Positions 35,199 to 48,639 of a stretch of DNA of 64,000 bases are shown piece by piece (position 1 is the stretch's first letter; every line of letters begins with the position of its first letter). Source of the stretch: Tetmemena sp. SeJ-2015 (taxonomy: Eukaryota > Ciliophora > Spirotrichea > Sporadotrichida > Oxytrichidae); contig JAJKFJ010022659.1 of NCBI GenBank assembly GCA_027382625.1, forward strand, positions 86,129-150,128, given 5' to 3'. The notes below the pieces were generated by a model that saw only the letters and a program-made list of their open reading frames with translations, had not been told where the DNA came from and ran no database searches. Position numbers and translations under genes: made by a program.

Positions 35199-37665
35199 TC
35201 ATTTCAAATTCTAAAGCTTAACATTTAAACTTTGAAATTAAAGTATCTTATTGCGAGCCTAACGCTTCCTTGAGTTAGCCTAATCTTAGGCACTCTAGTT
35301 TGAGTTGTTGGAACCATTGGAGTCTTGAGGACTGTTGACTCTCATAAATTGAAGCATGCCTTAGCCAGTTCTCATTAACTCATTCTCAGCAACTTAGTGG
35401 TTAGGTCCTTGCATGTTGAAATTACTCACTACGTTTTCTCTGTGGGGTCTTCCCTGGTCTTAACCTTGAGAAGCATAGTTGAAGCTGCCTTCTTCCTTGA
35501 AACCCTTGAAGCCCACGTTTTGAATGTGAAAGAGCTGTTGAGGCAAACCTTGGTTAAGCTTAGCTACTCCAGCCTATAGTTCTGAGACTAGAGCTGAAGT
35601 CTGGGGAAGAGCCTAGGCGTGGGGGCTAATGCCCACGTTCCTCACAGTGAAAGAAACCACTGTCCTCCCAATCTGAACTGCAGAGGTGTACTCAAGGTTG
35701 AGAGGGAAGGAATCCTTGATGAGGACAAGGGTGCCGAACTTCGACTTGTTGTCCTCGATATAGAAGCCCTCTGGCTTGTATTTTATGATGGCATGGCAGC
35801 GAGACACCGAAATGTCATTGACTCTGACTTCACTCTCGTGGCCTCTTCCCATGTTGAAGATTCCCTTCTCCTCTGAAAAGCCGAGGATGTGGATGGTTCT
35901 AGAGGAGTTCTTCTCAAGAGGCAAACTTTCCATCACCATAAAGTAGTTGCAGTTCTTTGGGAGGGCGATGTCTACGAGTTTGTAGATTGTAGGTCCCACT
36001 TTGAAGAGATAGGGGAAAGGGATGCTTGCAGATCTCACACTCAAAAGTTTTCCAGTACATGCTGACCAAGTGGTCAGACTCCTTTCGGATCATCTTGGTA
36101 TTGAGCCAGTTGCGCAGACAGTCGAAGTGGATGAAGCCAACACTACCTGAGCATTTGCAAGGCACGATGCAAGGGTTTTCAATGGTTGACTCTGAGCCCC
36201 AGCAAAAACGACATTGATGTTTATCTCCTTAAACTTAATATGGCAATAAGAAGATTCAGTGAAATTAAGAATCTAAATGTAAGATCTTCAATGTTCTATT
36301 CTGCAATAATTCCTGAGTTGCTCTCATCTTCAAGAGTGACCACTGCCTTTGCTTCTTTGTGTTCTTGATCATAAAGTTCCTGTTGAGTCTAACGCATTTT
36401 CTCGCACTTGAAGTCCTTCACTCTGAATTTGACCCGTCCAAGTTTTATCACATCGAACTTCTGTATCAGATAGTCCTCCTTCCCTGTAGGAGACTTTAGA
36501 GATCTTACAACCAGCCAAAGTCTGTCCACGCTATCACACATATTTAAAAATGAAAGCATAGAAATTAATCCTCTTCAAGCAGATCACAGTTATCAGCATG
36601 GTCCAAGAAGTACTGCTGCTGAGCTAAAGATTAGAGTTAGAATGAAATGGTTCATCAGAAATTGATTGAATCCTCTTAAATTTCTGAAGTACTGATGATG
36701 CTCTATTTCTACTTTATCTTCATCCGATTTTTCTTAGTCAAAATGAATGCAGCTTCTCACTTACCTTGATCTTTCCTGATTTGCAGCAAGTCTTGAGTTA
36801 TATCGCCCATTTGTTGAAGGTTGCTCGATCTTGGAACTAGCTCAATATCGTTTTCCTTCCTGACTATCTTAGATTCCTCAGTAGTTTTGCAGCTCTTTTT
36901 GTTGATGCTTTTGGATTCATAGTCGAACAATCCGTGGGAGTCTCTGACCCAAGTCACTCCTCTCAAAAACACACTATAGATTGAATTAGCACTCTCTCTT
37001 AAGCTTATTTAGTGAGCAATAGATAGGAATATTCTTAATCTCGAGAGTAGGACTCTCTTATAGAGCTCTGAAAAGAACTTTAGCAGCTCAGAAATTAGGA
37101 TATCCAAAATTATGAAGGTCAAAATGAGTACCGAAAAAAGGAATCGAGGATTTATTAGGAGATTTCTTCCGCAACACTCATTTGTCAGTTGCTTGGAAAA
37201 ATTGATCTTTACAAAATGGATTCCACTTTAAATGACTAGTGTGTGTAAATTTATTTCACCCACGCTTTGAATTCGAAAATCCTTTATTTTCTAGATATTG
37301 CAGTGCATTTGCAAGTTTCACTTACCAGAAATTAGAGTTTGTGGAGGAGGCGAGTCTTCTTGGATTTAAGTTGTTGTTGAAGAGGGAGTGCTGCTACTGC
37401 AAGAGAGCGGCCGGATGCTGGTGGCTGATCTGTGAATTCTGAAGATGGTGAGAGTTACCCTCCGAGAGATTAAGACCGGATACAAACTAAAGTTTTACCC
37501 ACACAAAAAAGGTAAATGCACCTAAATGAGTAATAACTGAGGTGGCTGGTTGAAATTTCCCTGAGGAGGCTGATTATTGTTCAGGAGGTTAGGGAAAGGT
37601 TGGCTGTTGAGTGCTTGTAAGCCAGCGAGGGGTAAAGGTGAGGTTGTCTGTTGCTTGCGAGACAT
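35199..37665 (-). CDS. RINGv zinc-finger plus FHA-domain protein
   Basis: From N to C: a Q/N/P-rich start (MSRKQQTTSPLPLAGLQALN), then WVRDSHGLFDYESKSINKK. A RING-CH zinc finger follows (PCKCSGSVGFIHFDCLRNWL, then YWKTFECEICKHP), with the expected Cys and His spacing. Then comes an FHA domain (GFSEEKGIFNMGRGHESEVR, VNDISVSRCHAIIKYKPEGF, YIEDNKSKFGTLVLI), which binds phospho-Thr. The tail is Q/N-rich. The pair suggests an E3 ubiquitin ligase guided to phosphorylated targets; that is inferred. The junction between finger and FHA needs about 7 bp removed (pointer CCCT near 36.02 kb). Upstream exons between 36.3 and 37.5 kb are only partly resolved. The stop is TGA 35199-35201. Confidence 0.78.
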
Positions 37666-37909
37666 ATTTTATTCAAGTTTAACTTTTAATTTACGATGTG
37701 TAAGTTGCGATTTCTCAAATTACCTCTCAGTAGTACCCAATCACTTCTCTCGTTTACATTATGATTCAGTCCCTATGAATCCTATCTGATGAAATTTATG
37801 CTTTCTTTACAAACACTTCTTTATTGGACTATGAGGTGAAATGATGAAGAGTTCAAGTAGAGCGATAAATCTTTGGTCTGATTGAATTATAATTGAACTT
37901 GAGAAAATA

Positions 37910-39520
37910 ATGTCAGACGAGGGAGGAGACGCCTACGAATACGAGTGGCCTTCAGATGAGGAAGTGGCCTAGGAGGATGATAACTTGATCATGCTGAAGA
38001 ATACTTTCTATGAAGCTGATGAGAACAAGCGCCACAGACCTGCGGAGGCCTTGGAGCAATATGAAAGTGTGGTTGTGCTTGAAGAGGGCATGGGTGATGA
38101 AATAAACTTCAGATTCAAGGCACTGGAGAATATCGTTTGTCTCTCGGCTCAACTGGGAATGTTCGATAATATGATCAGTAAACAGAGAGCTCTTCTAAAG
38201 ATGATAAGCAAGGTAGCTAGGAATGATGTCTCAGACGCTATTATAGCTCTTTCATATATATATAGATAACTGAATTAATCACTCTAAGAATTAAAGTATT
38301 CAATAACAACATCTTGGATGCGGTATCTACTCATTTAACGAACACTCCTGAGAGGCAAAGAGAAATGTACTAAATGACACTTGAGCATTTGAAATCCAAC
38401 AATGAGCGCCTTTGGTTCAATATTGATTAAAATCATATATAATAGACTGAGATAAATCATTAAGCAAGTATTCTTGAATCTATGTAGCTTTGGAATATTT
38501 GCCTTCGTCTGGGAAAGATTTACCTAGATCTCAAGCAGTTTGCTCAACTTGACATCTTACTGAGTGAGTTAAAGGAAAATTGTATTGACTAAAATCGCCA
38601 CACCAATCCTAATTTAGATCCAAACAGATATGACTAGAGCAAGGGAAATCTACTGCTTGAAGTTTTTGCGCTTGAGATCCAAATGTGTACAGCCCAAAAG
38701 AACAATCAGCGCATGAAGCACGTCTATCCTCAAACCTTGAACCTTAATTCAGTCATCAATGACCCTCGAGTGCTCGGAATTATCAAGGAGTGCGGAGGTA
38801 AGATGTACATGAGTGAGAAGCGCTGGACTAATGCACTTGAGGAGCTATTCGAGAGCTTCAAAAACTACTAAGAGTCAGGCAACTCAAGAGCTAGAACTGT
38901 ACTTAAGTATGTGATCTTGGCTAGTATTCTCAGCGGCTCAGAGATTAACTTTGCAGATACCAGAGAAGCAAAAGTATAAAGATGATGAATATGGATTAGT
39001 GTGAAGTATATAAGGATGACACTCAGATTATAGCGATCATGAATTTGAGAACTGCATTTGAGAACAATGACATAAACCAAATCTAGAAAATTATAAACGA
39101 CCCAAGCTCTCAAATATTGGACGATCCTTTCATAATCTAGTACATGGATGACTTGCTAAGAGGAATCCGCCTTAATGTTCTCATATCCAAAGTCAAGCCC
39201 TACAAATCTGTGAGTCTTGAGTTCCTAGCTACTCAACTCAATGAATTTTACAATATTGATTATTTAAATGTATCTTAGCAAGAGATCAGAAGCTTGCTTG
39301 CAGAACTAATACTCGAGAACAAGATCAAGGGAGAGATAGATCAAAGCTTTAATTTTAATTTAGATTGCAATTCATAATAGGAGAGATTGATCAATTAAAT
39401 GGCTACCTCGAGTTGAGTAGTGATGAAAGTAGAGGTTCTTAGAAGCATCAAGCTATGACTTAGTGGGCTAAGACTTTAGCAAGCTTGCACAATCAGCTCA
39501 TGAAGAAGCTGCCACTCTGA
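37910..39520 (+). CDS. CSN2: COP9 signalosome subunit 2
   Basis: The protein matches CSN2 along its length: an acidic start (MSDEGGDAYEYEWPSDEE), TPR-like helices, MTLEHLKSNNERLWF, then LRLGKIYLD. Next are the strongly conserved EIQMCTAQKNNQRMKHVYPQ and IIKECGGKMYMSEKRWTNAL. The PCI domain follows (DDPFIIQYMDDLLRGIRLNV, LATQLNVSQQEIRSLLAELI) and the end reads LASLHNQLMKKLPL. CSN2 is a scaffold of the complex that removes Nedd8 from cullins. Five IESs interrupt it (38264, 38419, 38972, 39240, 39339), each confirmed by the family alignment as well as by frame. No GT-AG intron is needed. Confidence 0.95.
38264..38286. other. IES, 23 bp, pointer AGA
   Basis: AGA at 38264 and 38287. Removal joins ALSYIYR to IKVFNNNILDAVS in CSN2. 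Confidence 0.72.
38419..38493. other. IES, 75 bp, in-frame, pointer AATATT
   Basis: AATATT at 38419 and 38494. The segment is a multiple of three with no stop, so only homology reveals it: CSN2 needs NERLWFN then LRLGKIYL with almost no gap. Confidence 0.9.
38972..39003. other. IES, 32 bp, pointer AAGTATA
   Basis: The 7-bp pointer lies at 38972 and 39004. Removal joins REAK to VYKDDTQIIAI, as in other CSN2 proteins. Confidence 0.9.
39240..39266. other. IES, 27 bp, in-frame, pointer AATG
   Basis: AATG at 39240 and 39267. Removal deletes nine extra residues from the winged-helix part of the PCI domain (ATQLN then VSQQEIRSL). Confidence 0.82.
39339..39388. other. IES, 50 bp, pointer GATCAA
   Basis: GATCAA at 39339 and 39389. 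Removal joins IKGEIDQ to LNGYLELSSDE, matching the conserved end of the PCI domain. Confidence 0.9.
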
Positions 39521-39694
39521 AAGTGATACATAAGTAGATATATTTTAATTTTTGAAGTTCTTTTTCTCTAAACTAATCTCAAATGCATATTTAATTCCTA
39601 TATTACCTCTTCTAATATTAACTAATTTTCATTTAGTAAAACTAATTTTGAATTTGAATTGCATCAGGTGGAATTTAAGCATACACACAGAAAA

Positions 39695-42600
39695 ATGCAA
39701 ATAAACCGCAAAGAGGAGCAGGCTCCCAGAAATTCTGACAGGGCACTTTATTCTAATAGAGCTAACTCAAACACTGGCAACAACAATGAATCTTCGAAAT
39801 AGAGAATTTCCAATCCCTTTCAGAGAGATGGGAATTCAGTACAATAAAAAACAGAGAGCCTAAAAGACGAAGATAGGAGAAAGATGTTGGACTTAAACTA
39901 TTAAAAGTCAAGGCATCAGACAATTCGATAAAAGAATATTCCTTTCTTACTTTAAGTATAATTTTGGGTCATTAGGAGAAAGCCCAAGACCAAAATCAGA
40001 CGAGAAAATAAGCTCACTTCGATCGTACTAAATACGAAGAGAAAGAGAACAAAAGAATAGCGGTAAGTCCCTTAATTGACATGAATATAAAGCGAAGGGA
40101 GAGCGAGGAAAAGATGTCATATCGAATCAAATAAGCCACCAAAGAATTTGAAAAAGCTAAAAGCAATACACAGGTTATCTAGACAGCCAGAACTCCTTAA
40201 ACAAGATAGATTGAAACACCTCACAATTATAATTTTTTGATTAGGAAGCTGCTCATTTGAAAACTCTTAATGAAGTGAGCAGGCAAGGATTGGCAATAAA
40301 TCAACAGCACTCTTTCTCTGCATAAACTCTGATCATGAATCCATCATTCATAAACCATGTGGACGTCTCTTCTCCAGAGGAAGAAGGAAAAAGAACCAAA
40401 ATTTAAAAGCATTCAGACGAAAAAAGTGTGAAAACAGAGATTGAATAGGATTTGAAACCGTAGAGGAGAGAAATATAAACAGCCTCAGAGAGGAATGAAA
40501 TTATTAGCAACATTGAAAAAGAGACTTCACAAGCACAGCTTAGAATCAGGCAATAAGAAACTTTGAATTTAATTTAGTCGTTATAATTTTAACTTCAAGA
40601 TTTGAAATTCAGGAGTCTTATAAAAAAGCTAATAAGCACAACCTAAGTGGCAAGAGTAAATAAAATTTTAGTTCAGCATCCAAGAAATTGAAATCGTAGA
40701 ATGAATCACCTCCTTCTTATTAAGATGATCAGTCTGCTTTAGTGAACTACAGAGGAAACATTACTTATATGATGAATGAAAATGAAATTGTGAGTAGCGA
40801 ATCCAACAAGAAGCCAGTCGCCTCATCAGGAAAGAGAAAAGAAGACCAGTCTAATATTTTTGGGGGACAAATCTCAGAGTTTAGAAACAAAGAGATTGAA
40901 TAGAATTATGCTAATTACATGCAATCTTCATCAAGGCTAACGATTAGTATATAAAATTCATAATTTAACTGTTGCTTTGTTTTTGAAATAGAGCTTATAA
41001 TAACATCTTGGATACCTAGGGGACTGAAGGTTAAAGAACTTAGTCTCCTATTCTGAATTTACAGATAAATGATATCCAAATGCACCACTACCCACCTCTA
41101 ATATCTGACAAGACAGCTGCTTTTATGGATTCTAATTATACTTTCAGACCAAGCTCTAATTAAAATTACGAGCATTTTCATCAATCGAATATGAACCATG
41201 GATCTAACTAAAACCTCAAAGATTAAGTAACTTATTTTTAAGATAGCAGCCTTTTGAGCAGAGAATTCCTCAGTAGTAAATTTGCAAATAGCAATTCTAC
41301 TTTCACTAACCTAAGGCCCTCATTAAATTTTATAACTTATCGTTTCATCTAAAATAAGAGTGCAAGACAATGAGTTGTTCCAAATCGCTGCTGCTGATTA
41401 GAGAAACGAATCAAGCTTTGGAGAGATTAATAGCCACAAAACTCATGCATCTACCTTTAATCTCAAGAATTTGCAATAGAGAAATGAAGAGAGAGTCAGA
41501 TAGTTGAAAGCTGCGATACAAGAGGATGAAAAAGAATCCTAATACCATAGCAGCAAAGGCTTCAAGAACCTTGGCGGATAGGAGAGAAGGTATTATGATT
41601 AGAGAACTAACATGAATGGTACTACTGATCATTCGCTAACAACAGAGGACCTGCTTTTCAATTCTGGCTTAGTGGGAAGTGGCAATAATCTAAACCTAAA
41701 GATAGACAGCAGCTTTAACAGATCAAGAGGTCTATCAGATGATAATAGAGGAGGGGATGGACTTCTAAAAGACACGATAAGAGGAAACGGCTACTTTTAA
41801 AGTAGTCTTCTCAGCAACACTTAGAGGCCAAGTTTAACTAGAATAGGTACTTTAAATTAGACTCCCTAACTCAAGTAATCAGAAATCTTACAACATTTTA
41901 AAGAATATTTATTTCGTCTTAAATCTCAGAGCATGTGAGGAAAAGTTCTCCTGGTAAATTTTCAATCCACGGAGCAGGTGGTAATATTTCATCATTAGGT
42001 TTCTTCAATGGAGGAGGGAGCTAGCACGATGATAGATATAAGAGGCTTAATAACTCAATCGAGGGTAGTTATGGTATGATGAGAGAGGAGAGCCACTCGC
42101 CAACTGATATCATTCAGAAAGCTTCTCAAACTGACTATGGCTTTTATAACTTCAAAGCGAATTGTCCAGATGAGTTCGATGAACTGCTCTCCAGCAGATT
42201 TAAATTTTAATTCAGGTTGAAGAGATCCCATAGGAATGAAGAGCTCTTCAAAGAAAGTGCAAAGTCTAGCAGATATCCCTATCAATAGAATGGCAAAGTA
42301 GACAATTTGAGATCCTCTAAGAGAGATAAGAAGTCCAAAAGATCCAGGAGAAAGAGATCTGAGAGGACAAGGGAAGATAGAGGATAAAAGAGGGAAGAGA
42401 AAGTCTAATCGATAATGAATCACTAAGTAAGCGATAGAGATAGAGCTTATAGCAATAATTTGAGAGATACAAATAGAGAGGAGGAAAAATCTTCGATAGG
42501 ATACATAGGTAGTAGCAAACTCTTGAACAACAGATACATGAGTGGGAAGAACTACGATGACAGTTTAACTCCTGAATTGAACCTGAATCATCTGAACTAT

Positions 42601-44871
42601 TATTTTATGTATTATAGAATATAAATCAAGTTCAAGCATGCCTTAATGAAATTAAGAAGCAAACAGGAGAAGCTATTCCTTACTTATAATCCTCAGACCC
42701 CCGAGAAAACACTCATCATTTGAGTAGTCTAGCCACTGAGCGATATAAAGACTCGCAAAGAACAAAAGCTCACATAGAGATAGGGAGGTTAATTTCAATA
42801 TACCCTTAAACGACTAAGAAAGTTCTCCTTCGAGATAGAGAGCGTTTGATTCTAAGAGCCTGAAGCTTCAAGATCTTGAGAAGACTCTAAGTTCAAAGCG
42901 AAAATAGATGGAGCTAGAAGAAGCTGAAAGAATCACTAGGAGCTATTCCAAAGAAGAAATGTAGTTCATATTGAAGGAAAATATTTAACTAGGGAGGAAT
43001 ACTGAACAATTGGAGAAGATTAACAAGAAGCAGTAGCATGAAATTCATGACCTTAAAAAGAAGGTAATTGTTATAATTTTTTCTAAGGTGAAGTCTAAGA
43101 GAGATCTAGTATCATATTTCTAGCAGTAGCTTACAGACTAGAAAGAAGAGAACAAAAAGATTATGCTGTATTAAGATGAAATCCATAAGCAAATGCTACA
43201 AATCCAAGCTTCGAATGAGAGACTTGTGCTTGAAAAGAGGCAATTGCAAGATAGACTTTCATAATTGGCGAATGACAGTGATTAGCTTCTCAAGTAAACC
43301 AACACCTTAAGATCTATGATTCAATTTTATGGATTTTTATCTCAGAAATAGTCTCTTGAAAGTATGATCAGAGATTTACAAGAGACAAGCGATCAACTAA
43401 CCCAGAAACTTAAATCAACTGATGAGGACAAGAATAGATTAGTTGTAGCATTGAAGAAGTAAAGGGAAAATGAAGATAAGCATCTCTAAGATCATTTTAA
43501 CCATTTGCAGATTAGAATAAAAGAGTTAGAGTCAGAGCTCTAAAAGAATCAAACTAAGCAAGCTGGACATAAAACTGTTGAGTTTCAGCTTAAACCTGAC
43601 TTCCCTAATTCAGGAAAAAGTAAATATGAAAAAGATAATCACTTAGAGGGCTCTAGCTATTTCAAGGGAAGCAAGAGGAGTAGATCACCAAACGAGTAAA
43701 ACCACAAGCATCAAATGCTTCAGGAATTATCTCAAATTGTTCAAGATCTTTGCAAAATGGCATAAGTGGAAGGAGTGGGGGACCTTTTTAAGAAAGTTAA
43801 AAGTCTTGTTTAAATGGAAAGCAAATCAAGGAAAGAAAGAAAGCTAGTTGAAAATTTCAAACAGTTAGCAAGAGATTATCTTGAGTTTTTCATTCACGTT
43901 TTTTATTATGATTGCACTAGTGGTGAGAATGGAAATGCTGTGATCCCTATAGTTGATACAAACTTGAGTGTTCAAAATGAAAACGATAACTCGGTCTTTA
44001 ATAGACCATCAGCAGTTGCAAGGAATCATTCTAATCTTGGCTCTAAAGAATTAAATGCTACACTTGAATCTAAAAGAAGCAACTCTAACATTTTGACAGT
44101 ACCTACCGCAGCAGGAAGCACCGAGTTCTAATAGTCTCCTTTTAAGAATTCAAAAGCTTAAAATATGTATCGCCAAAAAGGGCAGCTACCCTCTTCAAAA
44201 GAGACTTGGAGATGGGTTAGAAGTCTTGTAGCCTCATATGCAAAACTTAAAATAAATTCATTTGAGTAACTTCTATTGCAGTAATAGAATCTTCCTTCCT
44301 TTATGAATGCAGGAAGGAGTCCAGATAAATTCAACTTAACATCTAATACTTCAGCCTTCCTTGATGGCAGAAGTCCACCACGCCTTTCTCCATTTGCCAA
44401 GAATCAGAATTTTCTTAGTTATCTATTTTTACCATTTTAATTTTCCATCTTAAAACTCTTCTTAACAACAGTCAAACTCCTACTTATAAGTTCCCACAAC
44501 TTTAAATCTGAAACAAAAGACGCCATCAAGTGGTAGTATGACTCAAAGAGACAAAGAGAATTCAGCTCAAAAGGATAAAGTCACACAATATGTTCTTTCC
44601 TCCCTGTGCTCCCAACTTAAATGCGATAGAATTGAGTAATTGGAGTCTAAAATCTATGATATTTGTATGCTTTTATTAATAAAAATGATTAAATGATCTC
44701 TTGAGAAACAAGGAAGAGACAGATAAATTGATAAGATTCTTGAAATATACTTTAGGACTCAAAGAAAGTGCAAGCAGCTTGGAAATCTAAGATATCATTG
44801 TTTCAAGATTTAAAACTGTTCAGATTTCTCAAACTCCAAGAACCTTTATTCACAATGATTTGAGAAGGTGA
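39695..44871 (+). CDS. Long low-complexity and coiled-coil protein
   Basis: The gene starts MQINRKEEQAPRNSDRALYS. Its first 3 kb is Ser/Asn/Lys-rich, with an RS-like stretch near 42.3 kb (RDKKSKRSRRKRSERTREDR). From 42.8 kb it is coiled coil (LKLQDLEKTLSSKRKQMELE; ERLVLEKRQLQDRLSQLAND; MIRDLQETSDQLTQKLKSTD). Then comes LSQIVQDLCKMAQVEGVGDL followed by FKKVKSLV, and a last helical part ending RTFIHNDLRR. Several frame breaks remain unresolved, so the protein is only outlined. Coiled coil plus a short conserved-looking helix suggests a basal-body or centrosomal protein; this is inference. Confidence 0.55.
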
Positions 44872-44982
44872 AAAGAAGACATTACTCATTTTAGTTTTAA
44901 TTGATATTGCTTATATTTTTTATTCCTCTTTCTTCAAGCTACTTGTGTAATTCTAATTTTGAGATATTACAATTAATTTATA

Positions 44983-46614
44983 ATGAAAAGATTCCTCCTG
45001 CTGCCTATCCTTTGCCTTATCGGTAGTGTCGTCACAACTCATCCAGAAAATGGTTTGAAGCAAGACTCTGATTTAATGAAGTTCTTGTATGCACCATTGA
45101 AAGCGAGTGGGTCCCCTAACATCACAGACTTCCAAGTGAAAGGAAAGCAGTCTCTCATGGCTCTCTAAGACTTTATATTCAGCATGGAGTCTAACATTCA
45201 AACCATCGGAGGAGCTGACATCGCACTGAATGCGATTAACAATCTTGAGAGCGTCAGCGACTTCTTTACAGCTAGTGGATATGCCGCAGTTTTCCCAGAG
45301 TAGTACAACCAAAACTCAGTCTCCTCTGCACTGTCCTATATCCAGGGGCATATGCAGTGGATTCAAGCTTATAATCAGACATTCAGTTCAATTTTAAACG
45401 CAAACAACGACACCAAGACTTGTGCTCAGCTCTTGGCTAAGACTATCTCAGTGCACAGACTGCTCTCGGAAAGCTTCTTAATTATTCTATGACTAAGCAA
45501 GTTAACTCCACTCAAGCTCAGATCTATGCACAGATTTCATCTCCTATTGCAACAACCAGGGCTGTGAGAAGTTCCTCTATGATTTCCTTTCTATGCTGAA
45601 TCCTGAATACACCTACTACAACTAGAGCTGTGAGCTACCTTAACTTATTCTAGGTGGCCTTCCATCTTCTGGCATCTTAAGAGGTCAAAGAGACCAGTCA
45701 ATCAATATGCTCGGAGCAATCCTTAATCAAATTTTAGTGTCCTTAACTGTCTAGTCAGCATCTCTATTTATAATTTAGCCTACAAAACTCTAGGACTGCT
45801 GAAGTTGGATGCCTGGCAAGATGTGCAAGAAACCTATGGCTAGAGATTGAGAATTGTCTTCGATAGGATTAGCTCTTTCGACAACTATATTCAAGAAAAC
45901 TCCATTCATAACGCTGAGTACAATTTTAATCAGAAAAGAAGTTCATAAGCACAAATTTTAATTTGAACTTCAACTTTATCTCTGGAGTATTGCCAAACAA
46001 TGTTGCCTTGGCTAATCAGATTCAATTATATCTACAGACTAATTTCCCGTCATGGGTGTGGATAGTTGCTGTCTACAGTGGCAGCTACAATGACGCCTTC
46101 AATTATCAACAATGCAGTGGTTGCTTCTAATTCACTTAGTTCTACAACGACTATAATGTGCTCGTGTAAGCTGTCGATCCTAACTCAACTCCTAACACTA
46201 AGCAGCTTCTCTCCTCTTATTGGAGAAACTAAACCCATAGATAGATATAAAAATAGTTTGCATTAATAATATAGGTTAGGAGCTTTAAATTTCTGATGCT
46301 TATTAGATAGTGACTACCTTACTGGCAGATACAGCTAACTGCTTTATTTCATGCTAATTATATGATATTTTTGCTATATTAATTGCTTCTAAGCCGTTCT
46401 AGCTTTGATTGGCGACCATGCCTTGGCTGTGAATGGTGGCTCTTAGCAGAATGTGTATCATTCAATTTCTGTAAGAAATAGCGGCAATACCCTAGTAGTT
46501 TCCACCAATGAGTATTGTGGTAATTAACCCTCTCCTTCCAGCATTAAGAAACAAGAGACAGTGAAAATGGCTAAGCAAGCTTTGCAAAGAGAATTTGAGG
46601 CCTTTTTGTAATGA
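44983..46614 (+). CDS. Secreted protein, paralog family member 1
   Basis: A signal peptide starts it (MKRFLLLPILCLIGSVVTTH). The mature part contains GGADIALNAINNLESVSDFF, TASGYAAVFPEQYNQ and ALSYIQGHMQWIQAYNQTF, then a cysteine region (SYCNNQGCEKFLYDFLSMLN, YNQSCELP) and a C-terminus with VLALIGDHALAVNGGSQQNV. Two 2-bp CT/TC duplications (45463, 45540) and IES-like breaks near 45.76, 45.95 and 46.3 kb interrupt it. The TASG(Y/F)AA(V/L)(F/Y)PE motif is shared with the minus-strand gene ending near 49.7 kb. The function is not known to me. Confidence 0.65.
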
Positions 46615-46887
46615 ACAAGAAGTTGATATTATGTTTGAGACTTAACTTTATCCTTAAAATCTCTAATTACCAGCAATTTTAAATTCTTTGTCTATCTTTT
46701 CTTCTTCTTAACTATCTTTTTACTAATCACACTTACTTATAATTATAAGATACTAAGTGGATATTTCTAAATACCTCATCCATCTAATTAATTATCCCTT
46801 AAATAATAATTCTATCTATTTTCAAGAATAGTACGTATTTTATGCAATAATTATAAGCTGAATTAATTAATTTTATAAACTATTTTA

Positions 46888-48496
46888 ATGAAAAGATTCT
46901 CCATCACTCTATCTTTGTCATTGGTGGCACTGATTTCCACCTCCTACCAAAATGATATGGCAGGCGTTCAATATCAGCACTCATCTTTAAATGAATAGGT
47001 GAGGTGATGACATTATAGCAGAAGGGTTAACTACTCTCCAGTCTATTTAGAACATCTCAGCAAGTAATCAAATGAAATATTTTTAACTTGCATAGCTGTT
47101 TTAAGTTTGAGTTAGTCCCCTGACTAGATCATCGCCAGCATGACAAGCACCATTTCACTTCTTAATCAACTTGGAACACCTGGAGTTGCCTACTATTTGT
47201 ATGGCTCCGATTCTAGAGTATTCGCAGCAAATTCCCTCACCTAGTAGCTAATATCTAATATCAACTCGGTCAAAGATAGCATAACAATATTATGATTTAA
47301 TCAATTTGTAGCATCAGTAATTACACTAGCTCCTTATTAGCTCTCTAGAGTCAAGCCACCGCCAATTGCAGTAAGACCATTGGTGCAAACTACAACGTCA
47401 TCATGAATTCCACTCAACAACTCTACCAGTTTTTCAAATACTTCTCAATTGGAAACCCCAGAGTACTCAGATAGAACTTTGCTGACAGCTGCGCAAACAA
47501 TTCTTGCATCACTGCTCTTGAGGGACTACTTGATACTCTTTCATTAATTTTTACTCTGACTGGTGATTTTGAGCAACAGTCTAACAACTGCGACTTGTTG
47601 GTATCTCTCTATGATGGCTATCCAAGCAAGGGCTATTTCTAAGGCAACAGAGCCATGTTTACATAGATCTCAGGCTTTGCTTTTAACTTGGCAGCACTTG
47701 GTGTCACTCTATAGTCTGGAATCTCAATCATCAACTATCAAGATTAAAATCAGTGGAGACCATATATTCTCACTCTTAAATTTTTATCCTTATGAGACTG
47801 CAATAGACTAGATTCTTACTCAAGATCAAGGCAGCATACGATAGATGCAGTTTAATAAGTAATTCAAAGTTGCTATTTATTAAAGATAGAATAGTCGAAT
47901 TTGATAGACAGCATCTCAACTCCAACACTATAACTTGGAATGGAGAACGCAATCTCCGCTACTTCCTCCTCAATAACATTAAGCCCACCGACACCTATTA
48001 AAACGTGAGCACTAAAGTGGCAAACTTCTACATGAACCTATACCCAAGCAGATACTGGATGATCTATACTTACCAAAACGTGCTTGGTCAGTCTCTCAAC
48101 TCTTGGAAATGCATCAACTGCTTTGCTGCTTACAACGTTAACTCCACTTACACATTAAATTATTCAATATAGTGCTTTGGATGTTTGTAATGGACTTACC
48201 ACATCATCATCGCTTCAGTTGACAAATAGGATCAACCAAATGCAGCTCTGATAAGCTCAACCCTTTTTGATACCTCAATTAACAACTACAAGAATCAAGC
48301 AAACCAATTGGTTACAGACTGGTTCAACTCTCAATGCCTGCTCGGAGTTATTTCAACTTCAGGTGATATCTAGGGATATGCTTTCGTTGACCCTAACTTC
48401 TCAACTGGAGCAAGACTCGTTCAAAGCACTACAGTTGTTAAGACCACAGCTCTTATCTGGGCAGTCCAAGGAATATGCCCTTACTAGCAGCAATGA
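46888..48496 (+). CDS. Secreted protein, paralog family member 2
   Basis: It begins MKRFSITLSLSLVALISTSY, very like its neighbour (both MKRF plus a Leu/Ser-rich signal peptide). It goes on with IIASMTSTISLLNQLGTPGV and AYYLYGSDSRVFAANSLTQQ. Later parts contain cysteines (ATANCSKTIGANYNVIMNST; SCANNSCITALEGLLD; WKCINCFAAYNVNSTYTLNY). The end reads ALIWAVQGICPYQQQ. Several frame breaks need excision. Tandem position and shared start suggest duplication from the 44.98-kb gene. Confidence 0.6.
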
Positions 48497-48639
48497 CTGA
48501 ATAGTGATGATTCATAAGCATCTGCAACCTTATTTCTTAAAACTTTAATTATACTAGCCTTAGATAACTTATTCGTTTGAGTAAAAGTTTAAAGTTTAAA
48601 TAGTGATAGCGAATTAAGAGACACAAAGCAATACTTCAC

